This document shows positions 43,787 through 51,913 of a stretch of 64,000 nucleotides of DNA, in pieces. The notes under the pieces are model-generated. The model made no database searches, had not been told where the DNA came from, and worked only from the letters and a program-made list of their open reading frames with translations. The DNA lies in contig JAFSGD010000062.1 in the NCBI GenBank assembly GCA_017434845.1, positions 25,922 to 89,921 on the forward strand, given 5' to 3'. A program made the position numbers and the translations under genes. This DNA is from Clostridia bacterium (GTDB taxonomy: Bacteria > Bacillota > Clostridia > Oscillospirales > CAG-382). Position 1 is the first letter of the stretch; each line of letters opens with the position of its first letter.

Positions 43787-45073
43787 TTCTGTCTCATAGG
43801 AAATTTCGCACACATCAGCGTAAGTGCCAAGTGGATCGTCGCACAACACGCACATCATTACAAAGCATTCGTACGGGTTGGATATATACAATCCACCCAT
43901 TCCACAACTGTCTAAGATCTGATTAGTGGAATCCTCAAAGAGAATAAACCTTGCCCTGTTGTTAGGATGTTCTTCTAACTTCTGTGAGAAGATAAAGAAG
44001 TTTAGTGTGATTAAGTCAAATCGCTCAACTTCAGCCTGATTTATAAGAATATCATTGATGCGTTGCCGACTGAATCTCTTACCGTTAAAATGCTCGTTTA
44101 ACTTTGACATTTTGCCGGGCACAAGATTGCCGTGCTTATCCAAGGGGACTGCCGAACAGATGATATGCTCGATATCACTCGGCGAAATATCATCACGGGA
44201 ATATGTGCGTCTGTCAGCACGTTTTGCTTGAATACGGCTTAGCTTTTCGCTATCGAATAAACGATCATTGTTTGATAACCGATCTCGATATGCCTCAAGT
44301 GAAAGGAGGTTTTCCTCATCTTCGATTTTATTGTAAATACCGGCAATAATATCTCTTGCCTGTTCATAGAGAATGTCAAAATGTTTTCGTGCACTTGCGC
44401 TTACGCGGGAGATATTATCCCTCGTCTTTAATTTTGATAAATGAGAGAGGAGGGTCAAATCGTCTTGTATCGACTGTGCTGAAGTTCTAAATCCAATTGT
44501 AGAATCACTGTACACAACAGTAGGATTCATTGTACCTGCAGGTATATCTAAATATGATTGCCACAATTTTTCAAACTTTAGATAGTTGTAACTGTTCTTA
44601 TAGCAATACCAACAGATAATTTCAAAAGGATCTTTGAAATTGATTTTGGGTTCACGCAAGGCTTTTGTCAAAAATGCATTAACATCGTCCACGCTCATAT
44701 TCAACCCAAAGCCGAGAAGAAAGACAACATTTCGTTTAACGGTCTTTTGCGTTAACCAGTTTTTCGATAGCGCACTGAGCTTTGAAGAGGATGGTACAAA
44801 TGAAGCAGGCGTATGGTTATCAGAAAACGCTTCTCGGATAATGAGTTGATAGTCCTTAATTGGAATCTCATCATATTTTCCATCAAGTCCCGCTTTCTTA
44901 TATATGTACCGCTTCAAATAGTTGCCAAAAGGTATCATCTTTAAGCGAGACTCTAATGCTTTGTAGATGAGCTCTGCATCTTTTTCTCTAAATGACGAAT
45001 CATCCACGACATCGTACATTGAGTCATAAGCAATTTCGGTAAAATCAATACCATTATCCGATGTAGGGAACAT
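43781..45073 (-). CDS. Unknown 430-aa cytoplasmic protein of the phospho-signalling operon
   Basis: I do not recognise a named family. The protein has no signal peptide or transmembrane helix. The N-terminal part is helical, with RNVVFLLGFGLNMSVDDVNAFLTKALREP near residue 125 and FEIICWYCYKNSYNYLKF near residue 160. A charged coiled region lies near 215-290. A DNA-binding-like helical segment (FNGKRFSRQRINDILINQAEVERFDLITLNFF) lies near 335-365. The C-terminus has a conserved-looking YISNPYECFVMMCVLCDDPLGTYADV. Its ATG overlaps the exporter stop (TAATG), so the two are translationally coupled. It may be a regulator or adaptor of the kinase/exporter, which is inference. Confidence 0.7.
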   Translation of the reverse strand: MFPTSDNGIDFTEIAYDSMYDVVDDSSFREKDAELIYKALESRLKMIPFGNYLKRYIYKKAGLDGKYDEIPIKDYQLIIREAFSDNHTPASFVPSSSKLSALSKNWLTQKTVKRNVVFLLGFGLNMSVDDVNAFLTKALREPKINFKDPFEIICWYCYKNSYNYLKFEKLWQSYLDIPAGTMNPTVVYSDSTIGFRTSAQSIQDDLTLLSHLSKLKTRDNISRVSASARKHFDILYEQARDIIAGIYNKIEDEENLLSLEAYRDRLSNNDRLFDSEKLSRIQAKRADRRTYSRDDISPSDIEHIICSAVPLDKHGNLVPGKMSKLNEHFNGKRFSRQRINDILINQAEVERFDLITLNFFIFSQKLEEHPNNRARFILFEDSTNQILDSCGMGGLYISNPYECFVMMCVLCDDPLGTYADVCEISYETET

Positions 45074-47391
45074 TATGCCTGCTCCTTTCCAATTTTACCA
45101 AGTACGAGACGAGACAGCACAAGGAATACCACTGTAAACCCAATCAAGATTCCCCAGGACGCCAACATATGACCTGTTGTATATTCAAAGAAGCTTTCTA
45201 CCTCATGGGGAATCATAATTCCTTCCTGCTGCAACCGTAACGGGAGTTCGTTCAGATTTGCAGTCGTGCCGTAATTCTCCATACTCCATCTGCAGACAGC
45301 AAACCAAGAAATGATTTCCGTTGCACCGCTCAGTTTGAAGATTAAGCCCGAGAACAGAATTTGCGGCATAAGCAGGATCGGTGCAACCGTCATTGCTCGA
45401 TCAGCGTTGGTAAAGAGCGAAGATACAAACAAGCCCATAGCTGCCGAAGAAATTGCAGTGAAAAATGTTGTTACCAGCAGCTCTGCAAATGCAGGAAGAA
45501 TAATGCCTTCTGAAGGCAAGCCAACCAGCAGTGCAAATACGCCTGTTACAAGCAAACTTTGAATCAGGCACAAGATGCCTAACACAATAATCTTCGATGA
45601 AACATAAGAACTGAGTGATAGTCCCGTCATGTACTCACGTTTCATAATCGAACGTTCTTTACAAATTTCCTGAATTGCATTCAGCATACCGATCCAAAAT
45701 GCAGAGCAGGACAGTGCAAACAAAAGACTCTTTGTCATTTCGTATTGCTCAAACTGCTTTCCATTTGCAACAAAGGAAATAAGAAGGGCTAAGACCGGAG
45801 CCTGGAACAGAAGCAACAACAATCGCTGTCTGTCATTCGCCACTAATTTCATATATCGTGTGCAAAGAACGCCAAGTTGCTTCAGACGATCTGTTTTTTG
45901 TTTTCCTGAAACGGCATCGGTTTTTCTGTGTGCACCGGAGGGGGTAATACTTTGCTTGTACTTCTCACTCCATTCTTTGGCGTGATCGGTAATCATATTG
46001 TATACATCCACAATATCGGAAACACCGAAGAACGCCAAAGCCTCATCATAAGAACCGCAGAAACACAGATTGCCGCCCTTACCCATAAACACGATCTTGT
46101 CGCACATCTTAAGCTGCAGAGTGCTATGGGTTACAAGAATAACCGTCTTGCCGCCGTTGGCCATCTCTCTTAACGATTGCATCAGATTGCGCTCTGTTCC
46201 GGGGTCCAGACCGGAAGCAGGCTCGTCCAAAAACAGAAGGTTTGGATCGGACAATAACTCAACGGCAATACTTGCTCGCTTGCGCTGACCGCCGCTGAGC
46301 GCCTTTATCAGACTGTTTCGTTTGTCTGGAAGCTCTACTGTTTCAATCGCCCTGGTAATCGCTGCTTCGCGTTCTGCTACGGAAATGTCCTTCGGCAAAC
46401 GAAGCTTGGCAGTGTACAAAAGCATATCATAAAGCGTAAGGTTATCGTATACGATGTCAGATTGCGGTACATAACCAATTAACTTTTTCAAAGAATCAAA
46501 GTTTTGGTAAAGATTGATCCCGTTTATGTATACCTCGCCTTGTGTAGGCTTTAAGTATCCGCACATACAGTTGAGGATTGTGGATTTGCCTGCACCGGAA
46601 CCGCCAATCACGGAAACCAACTCACCAGGCTTGATATTGAGATTCACATGGTTACAGGTTACAAATGCCTTTTTTCCCTTGCCGCGTTTGATAACAATAT
46701 CGGAAGCATCAACAGAGATACCGTTTTTGTAATGGCAGTAGGAAATTGCGGCTGTAGTAAAGATCAGCTTTGAGTTTGTGATGGTAATGACATCTTTTTC
46801 GTGAAGTAACTCCTTGCCGGATATCTTCTTTCCGTTTACTACCACACCGTTTGTGCTGTTATTATCCGTGATGTAATAGCTTCCGTTTGCATGTTGGATA
46901 ATAGCATGACACTTAGATATGCTGACGTGAGGCAAGGTGATAGAGCAGCTCTGCTCACGACCAAAGGTAATTGTATCGAGTCCGGCAGTTTGCAGAACAT
47001 TCCACTGGTTGGTGGATTCCGCAGAAGAAACCACAAACAATACACCGTCCGTGACAGTTTCTACACCATCATCGATACGGATAAAGTCGCCGTCACTGAT
47101 CTCTCTTCTCTGAACACTTGCATTGTTGTAGATCAGGCCGTTTGTACTTCCCAAGTCCTCAATGTACCATTTGCCATCAGCATAGGCAAATCTGCCATGC
47201 CGGCGGGAAACCAAATGCGAGTCTAAAACAATGTCATTATCCTCGGCACGACCAAAGGTCAAAGAGGTTTTTCCTTTGTCGGCGATGGAAACAATATACG
47301 GTTTTCGATCTGCATCAAAGATCGTAACATTGATTCCACTTGACTGAGACACAGTTGAATGAAATCGTGTTGTTTTATCTAAATCTTGCAT
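45073..47391 (-). CDS. Twin-FHA ABC exporter (Rv1747-like)
   Basis: The 772-residue protein fuses two FHA domains to an ABCG-type half transporter. FHA1 (about 45-110) has FGR, SRRH and STNG; FHA2 (about 140-210) has FGR, SISKCH and STNG; both keep the phospho-Thr-binding Arg, Ser, His and Asn. The ATPase (about 235-460) has Walker A GGSGAGKST (263-271), signature LSGGQRKR, Walker B LLFLDEP and H-loop VTHS. About six helices follow (525-765). This layout matches mycobacterial Rv1747, which works with the kinase PknF. The N-terminus carries DLDKTTR (residues 3-9), copied in the adjacent kinase linker. The substrate is unknown. RBS GGAGG lies inside the kinase 3' end. Confidence 0.93.
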   Translation of the reverse strand: MQDLDKTTRFHSTVSQSSGINVTIFDADRKPYIVSIADKGKTSLTFGRAEDNDIVLDSHLVSRRHGRFAYADGKWYIEDLGSTNGLIYNNASVQRREISDGDFIRIDDGVETVTDGVLFVVSSAESTNQWNVLQTAGLDTITFGREQSCSITLPHVSISKCHAIIQHANGSYYITDNNSTNGVVVNGKKISGKELLHEKDVITITNSKLIFTTAAISYCHYKNGISVDASDIVIKRGKGKKAFVTCNHVNLNIKPGELVSVIGGSGAGKSTILNCMCGYLKPTQGEVYINGINLYQNFDSLKKLIGYVPQSDIVYDNLTLYDMLLYTAKLRLPKDISVAEREAAITRAIETVELPDKRNSLIKALSGGQRKRASIAVELLSDPNLLFLDEPASGLDPGTERNLMQSLREMANGGKTVILVTHSTLQLKMCDKIVFMGKGGNLCFCGSYDEALAFFGVSDIVDVYNMITDHAKEWSEKYKQSITPSGAHRKTDAVSGKQKTDRLKQLGVLCTRYMKLVANDRQRLLLLLFQAPVLALLISFVANGKQFEQYEMTKSLLFALSCSAFWIGMLNAIQEICKERSIMKREYMTGLSLSSYVSSKIIVLGILCLIQSLLVTGVFALLVGLPSEGIILPAFAELLVTTFFTAISSAAMGLFVSSLFTNADRAMTVAPILLMPQILFSGLIFKLSGATEIISWFAVCRWSMENYGTTANLNELPLRLQQEGIMIPHEVESFFEYTTGHMLASWGILIGFTVVFLVLSRLVLGKIGKEQA

Positions 47392-47395
47392 TCAA

Positions 47396-49606
47396 CTATC
47401 CTCCATACAGTTCAAGACCAGTAAGCGCAAAATATCCTTCATGAAAACCCGAATCTGCGCCGCTGCTTGGTATTACCACTATTTTTAATTCATTAATTCC
47501 TGAAATGTCAATATCAAAATCAATTTTAGCTGTCGGGTTTATCATAGGAGATTTATACAAAGTGGCACCATCACCGATAAATTCTATACACACTCTATTA
47601 GCAGTTGAAGCATCAGTAGTATTTGCGCCAATAACATCAACCGTTTTTATCATTGAAATGGATCCGCACAAACGAGCATATGATTGATTGAGATTATATT
47701 TTAGGAAAAATTCTTTATACCAATCACCAGTGAGAACTGTTGTATAGTAATGTTTGAATACTATACCTTGTTCATATATCTCACCCAAATGCGATGTAAC
47801 ACTTCCGTGTATCAAATAGAAATCATTACTTGTTTGGCCTTGATTATTAAATTCTGTGTATTGCAGGTTATACAAAAATTCAGCTGGCAAGTTTGAGACG
47901 TACTTTTGTTTAGCTGCCTCTAATTTAGCGCTGCTTTTAACATTAGTCTGTGCCATTTCCACGAGCGCAATTGCGCCTTCGTAATCCTTATTGGCGGCCA
48001 AAGAATCGGCCTGTGCAATAACAGAGTCTTCATAAGCACTGCAATAATTATCGTACGCAATTTCGTAATCCACATCATCGGGTAAATCTTTCTGCGCCGC
48101 TTCAATTTTTTTCAAAGCACCAAGGTAATCTTCTTTGTTTGCAAGCGCTGCAGCATCATCTAACACTTTCTGCTTATTCTGCTGTGCAAGTTTTGTTGTG
48201 TATTCATCTAGTTTGTTTTGCAATTCAACAGAATAAGGGTAAGAAACCAGACCGGCTTCAATTTTGTCAATCGCTTTTTCGTAATTATTATTCTTCGCAA
48301 ATTTCTCTGCATCACTGATAATGGATTGAATTTGCTCAGCAGCATTGCTAGAGTAGTCACCGGAGTTATCGGGATTCTCCACGTTGCTACCACTGTCGTT
48401 AGTCTCACTGCTTTCGGAAGAGTTTTCCTCAATAAAATCTCTTATGTAAGGATAAGCGACAACTGCACCACCGACCAACAATGCAATAACCAAAACAATG
48501 GCAATGATCTTTGGGGCTTTGGTTTTTTTCCTTCCAAAGGTAGGAACTGCCTCGTTTTTGCTGTTTGCATTGTTCTGCATGGGAACTTCTGCTGTCTGGG
48601 GTGCTTTGCGAACTGCTGTAGTAGCATCATAATCAGCCTGTGCGTGGCGTACAGCGGTGGTCTTGTCCAAATCAGCAGCAACCGGTACATAGGTGCCATT
48701 ACCAACGCTAATCAGTGCTTCTTTCATAGCAGTAGCACTGGCAAAACGCATATCAGGGTTATATGCACATGCACGCAGGATCAGGTTCGCCATTTCAGGA
48801 GATGCCTCACAGGGCGCATGGAGTTCCTCGCCGCGAATACGTCGCTCTACAGCGTTCTTGCGCTCGTTGGGATTCAAAAGCTGCTTTTCCGTATCAAGGA
48901 ACGGCAAGCGATTGCCATTCAGCAGGCGGTACAGAACGATGCCAAGGGAATATGTATCAACGCGAGCATCATATGTGTTGCTATTTGCAACTTCCGGTGC
49001 CATATAGTTGAAGGTGCCCTTTTGAGATAAGCCTCCGGTCATATTCTCCAGCTTACGTGCAATGCCGAAATCTCCAAGCTTAAAGTAACCAAAACCATTA
49101 ACGAAAATATTTTCCGGCTTGATGTCGCGGTGAATAATGTTGCGTTGACCGCAGATTTCAAGAGCTGTGCAAATATCGATACCAAGTTTGATAACGTCCT
49201 TTTCGCTCAATTTCTTGTCGCAGACAAAGGTGTTGAAGGGGGTTAGTAACTCCATACGGATATAAATATCCCATCCGATACTGTCCGTTTTTTCGATAAC
49301 CTTATAGTCCTCAACACTTACAATGTTTTGGATACCTTTAAGGGATTCCATCAACTGTATTTCACTTACGAAGTCGTCAACAATGCCCTTGAAATACGTT
49401 CTAGTTCCATCCATATCCAGTCCTTCAGAACGCAGGGAATCTACCTCTGATTCATCGGAAGGAATGGATATAACCTTGATAGCCGCGTGGCTCTCAACGT
49501 TATTATCCCTACGAACAGCCTTGTATACGACTCCGTAGGATCCTCTGCCTAACTGCTTTTCAATTTCCCATTCGGGCCAAATTTGTGCTAATTTTTCCAC
49601 TGACAT
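47396..49606 (-). CDS. Transmembrane Ser/Thr kinase with extracellular TPR-like and NPCBM-like domains
   Basis: In the 736-residue protein the kinase domain (about 14-300) is complete: GRGSYG loop (20-25), Lys44, HRD (159-161), DFG (179-181), APE (203-205). A juxtamembrane linker (305-362) holds two acceptor-like repeats, DKTTAVR and DATTAVR. One transmembrane helix spans 365-387. Outside, TPR-like helical repeats (about 425-585; NNYEKAIDKIEAGL, EDYLGALKKIEAA, KDYEGAIALVEMA) lead to a C-terminal domain resembling NPCBM carbohydrate-binding modules (about 595-736). PASTA repeats, usual in Firmicute PrkC kinases, are absent. ATG 49606 follows GAGG. It probably senses a glycan or wall fragment and phosphorylates itself and the FHA exporter. 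Confidence 0.92.
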   Translation of the reverse strand: MSVEKLAQIWPEWEIEKQLGRGSYGVVYKAVRRDNNVESHAAIKVISIPSDESEVDSLRSEGLDMDGTRTYFKGIVDDFVSEIQLMESLKGIQNIVSVEDYKVIEKTDSIGWDIYIRMELLTPFNTFVCDKKLSEKDVIKLGIDICTALEICGQRNIIHRDIKPENIFVNGFGYFKLGDFGIARKLENMTGGLSQKGTFNYMAPEVANSNTYDARVDTYSLGIVLYRLLNGNRLPFLDTEKQLLNPNERKNAVERRIRGEELHAPCEASPEMANLILRACAYNPDMRFASATAMKEALISVGNGTYVPVAADLDKTTAVRHAQADYDATTAVRKAPQTAEVPMQNNANSKNEAVPTFGRKKTKAPKIIAIVLVIALLVGGAVVAYPYIRDFIEENSSESSETNDSGSNVENPDNSGDYSSNAAEQIQSIISDAEKFAKNNNYEKAIDKIEAGLVSYPYSVELQNKLDEYTTKLAQQNKQKVLDDAAALANKEDYLGALKKIEAAQKDLPDDVDYEIAYDNYCSAYEDSVIAQADSLAANKDYEGAIALVEMAQTNVKSSAKLEAAKQKYVSNLPAEFLYNLQYTEFNNQGQTSNDFYLIHGSVTSHLGEIYEQGIVFKHYYTTVLTGDWYKEFFLKYNLNQSYARLCGSISMIKTVDVIGANTTDASTANRVCIEFIGDGATLYKSPMINPTAKIDFDIDISGINELKIVVIPSSGADSGFHEGYFALTGLELYGG

Positions 49607-49615
49607 TATCACACC

Positions 49616-50386
49616 TCATCTATTAAAATTAAATATTTTTCTCTTTACTTTTTCAATGCAGATAAGAATAAACGTAATGTTATCCTTTCCGCCATTATCA
49701 TGGGCTTGCTTTAGTAATTGTTCTGCTGCAACTGACCCTTTTTCTTCACATAATATCTTTTCTATATTCGGTACAGGTAGCATATCCGTCAGTCCGTCAG
49801 AACAGATCAAATAACTGTCACCATTATGATATTCTCCGGTAGCAACATACGGTGAGATAATCAACTCGCTTTCCGGTATGCCGAGATTCTGTGACAAAGG
49901 TGGCTTCCTGCCGAATGATGATATGCCAACATGGTCGTATGATATCTGTTGCAATTTACCCTCAGAGAACTGGAATATTTTGCTGTCTCCAACATTACAC
50001 AATCCGATCTGCTCTTTTGCAAACTTCAATATAGCAGCCGTAGTTCCCATTGATGTTAGCTTGTGCTCGTCAATATAATTGCATATTTTTGTATTAGCAT
50101 TTTTGCAGAAATCCGCAAAATCCTGTTTTACATCCTTTTTAAATTGAAAATCCGCCAATTTCTTTGCGGCAAGATATGCGGCCATCTCTCCGCATTCTTC
50201 ACCGCCCATACCGTCAAAAACCGCAAACACAGCTTGCGAAGATGGTGAAAGCGTGCCTTCTATAATTCCGTCTGTTCCACAATTATCGTAGCTGAGATAA
50301 TTGCCATTGCAATATAAGTTATCTTGATTGGTTTTTCGACACTTACCAATGTGGCTTGTGTAGTAGTATTTAATTACATATGACAT
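49616..50386 (-). CDS. PP2C-family Ser/Thr protein phosphatase
   Basis: The 256-residue PPM phosphatase has all metal-site motifs: TNQDN near residue 20, FDGMGG near residue 59, GTTAAIL near residue 112, GDSK near residue 133, SDGLTD near residue 195 and KDNITFI near residue 240. It would reverse phosphorylation by the kinase encoded nine bases downstream, like PstP/PrpC for other bacterial kinases. ATG 50386 is chosen because GAGGCGG stands five bases before it; the frame's earlier ATG 50401 lies before that site. It is the first gene of the cargo operon and has two promoters. Confidence 0.94.
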   Translation of the reverse strand: MSYVIKYYYTSHIGKCRKTNQDNLYCNGNYLSYDNCGTDGIIEGTLSPSSQAVFAVFDGMGGEECGEMAAYLAAKKLADFQFKKDVKQDFADFCKNANTKICNYIDEHKLTSMGTTAAILKFAKEQIGLCNVGDSKIFQFSEGKLQQISYDHVGISSFGRKPPLSQNLGIPESELIISPYVATGEYHNGDSYLICSDGLTDMLPVPNIEKILCEEKGSVAAEQLLKQAHDNGGKDNITFILICIEKVKRKIFNFNR

Positions 50387-50417
50387 AAAACCGCCTCGCA
50401 TATTTCGTTGTATTTAC

Positions 50418-50462
50418 AGTATAACCGCTTGTTAGCATAAATCTGTAAGCCGCATTTTACGT
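50418..50462 (-). promoter_or_regulatory. Proximal promoter of the phospho-signalling operon with shared motif
   Basis: On the minus strand ACGTAAAAT (50454-50462), five bases, TTACAGA (50442-50448), 19-bp spacer, TATACT (50418-50423). The bipartite motif with the same five-base gap recurs at the peptidase promoter. Confidence 0.65.
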
Positions 50463-50525
50463 AAAAATTTAATTCTCATAAAGCAATCACATCTGTATAC
50501 AACGAACCGTTTATATCCGACTATT

Positions 50526-50594
50526 ATCAAAAGGTGTACCTTTTGATAGCAATAATACTTTATTCAGTATAGCACAAAAACGCTGCATTTACAA
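50526..50594 (-). promoter_or_regulatory. Distal promoter and palindromic operator of the phospho-signalling operon
   Basis: On the minus strand TTGTAA (50589-50594), 16-bp spacer, TATACT (50567-50572). Just downstream is a perfect palindrome, TATCAAAAGGT and ACCTTTTGATA with a two-base centre (50526-50549). It could be a repressor site at the transcript start or a leader hairpin. Confidence 0.6.
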
Positions 50595-50764
50595 GGGAAT
50601 AAGCAACTTTTTTCGACAAACGCTGACTCTTAATTATAAATGTTTATTACTTTAGCTTTCCTTTTTTTGTGCATAGTCATACGCCATCTTTGTTCAGCTT
50701 CTGGGTTGGTAATCTATAAGATCGTGGTGGCTATCTTTACGGTGTGGTGGGGCGTATTCAGTAT

Positions 50765-50807
50765 TATAATAAACAATTTATAATAAACAATTTATAATAA
50801 ACAATCA
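50765..50807. repeat. Three tandem 14-bp AT-rich repeats
   Basis: The unit TATAATAAACAATT is repeated three times, the last copy imperfect, in the gene-free right end of the element. The 560-bp stretch from 50387 to 50950 holds only the promoters, this repeat, a terminator and the right att half-site. Confidence 0.85.
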
Positions 50808-50845
50808 TAATTTTTATCTTTATTCAATTGGTTTGGAGCATATAG

Positions 50846-50884
50846 AAAAAACCATCACAGACTTTTGTTCGTGATGGGTTTTTC
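50846..50884. terminator. Bidirectional terminator near the right end of the element
   Basis: AAAACCATCAC pairs with GTGATGGGTTTT, with A/T tracts on both sides. It could insulate the cargo operon from transcription of the host polysaccharide cluster. Confidence 0.82.
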
Positions 50885-50923
50885 TGTTTTGCACTCGTCA
50901 ATCGGCTGATTTCATAGGATATT

Positions 50924-50964
50924 TAAAACATCCTTATGAGAAGCACCCTTTGAGAGGATTTTTT
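50924..50964 (-). other. attR: right junction of the mobile element
   Basis: The element half-site (50924-50943) is the exact reverse complement of the left one. An eight-base spacer follows, then the host half-site GAGAGGATTTTTT (50952-50964), which overlaps the rfbB stop codon by two bases. Confidence 0.8.
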
Positions 50965-51913
50965 ATTCGTTCATTGTATACCATTCTACCGTTTCTGCCA
51001 AGCCGTCCGAAAAAGAAACCTCGGGGCGCCAATCAAGCTCGCAAATAAGCTTATTGCAATTCAGCGCATATTTTCGGTCGTGTCCCTTTCGGTCGGCAAC
51101 AAAAGCAATTAACGATTGCGGCTTGTTCATAAGCGCCAATATCTCTTTTACAAGCGTTATATTGGAAAGCATTGCGCTTCCGCCGACATTATAAATGCTT
51201 CCCGATGCAGCGTTGCACACTATTTTTTCGATAGCTCGGCAATGGTCTTCAACGTGGATCCAATCCCTTATATTCGAGCCGTTTCCGTAAATCGGAATAC
51301 TTTCGTTATGAAGCGCGCACCTTATTGCCTTCGGAATAAGCTTTTCGCGATGCTGGTATTTGCCGTAATTATTTGCGCTTCGGCTTATAGAAACCGACAA
51401 GCCGTGTGTTTTATAATATGAAAGCACCAGCAGATCCGCCGCCGCCTTGCTTGCGCTGTAAGGTGAGCTCGGAGAAAGCAAAGAGGCTTCGGTGAAGGCA
51501 TCTTCGGAATCCAGCGGCAGATCACCATATACCTCGTCGGTTGAAACCTGATGAAAACGCTTTATGCCGTGCTTTAAGCACAGATCAAGAAGCGTTTGCG
51601 TTCCGAGAACGTTGGTTTCAACAAAAATTCTTGAGTTTTCGATAGAATTATCAACGTGGCTTTCAGCGGCAAAGTTTATTAAAGCATCGGGCGATTCGGC
51701 AAGAAAAATCTGCTCTACCGCCTGCTTATCGCAAATATTCGCCTTATAAAACCTAAACCGTTCGCGGTTTTTCAGCTTTGAAAGAGCGGGAATATTAGCG
51801 GCATAGGTTAGGCAATCAATGCCTATTACGGTGTCTTGGCTGTGCGAATCGAGCCAATAATTCGAAAAATTCGCGCCGATAAAGCCGGCGCAACCCGTAA
51901 CAACTATCTTCAT
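50963..51913 (-). CDS. rfbB: dTDP-glucose 4,6-dehydratase
   Basis: The 316-residue extended SDR has the NAD motif GCAGFIGANF (residues 7-16) and the RfbB signatures VSTDEVYGD near residue 115 and YSASKAAADLL (catalytic Tyr/Lys) near residue 143. SRSANNYGKYQHREKLIPKAI and GNGSNIRDWIHVEDH are also present. It makes dTDP-4-keto-6-deoxyglucose for rhamnose or other deoxysugars. rfbA, rfbC and rfbD are not in the window. ATG overlaps the upstream stop (TAATG). The gene ends at the right border of the mobile element, which has replaced the loop of its terminator. Confidence 0.94.
   Translation of the reverse strand: MKIVVTGCAGFIGANFSNYWLDSHSQDTVIGIDCLTYAANIPALSKLKNRERFRFYKANICDKQAVEQIFLAESPDALINFAAESHVDNSIENSRIFVETNVLGTQTLLDLCLKHGIKRFHQVSTDEVYGDLPLDSEDAFTEASLLSPSSPYSASKAAADLLVLSYYKTHGLSVSISRSANNYGKYQHREKLIPKAIRCALHNESIPIYGNGSNIRDWIHVEDHCRAIEKIVCNAASGSIYNVGGSAMLSNITLVKEILALMNKPQSLIAFVADRKGHDRKYALNCNKLICELDWRPEVSFSDGLAETVEWYTMNE

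Noticed and set aside
50765-50807. CRISPR-like array
   Set aside because: The repeats are 14 bp, AT-rich, contiguous and without spacers; no cas genes are present.
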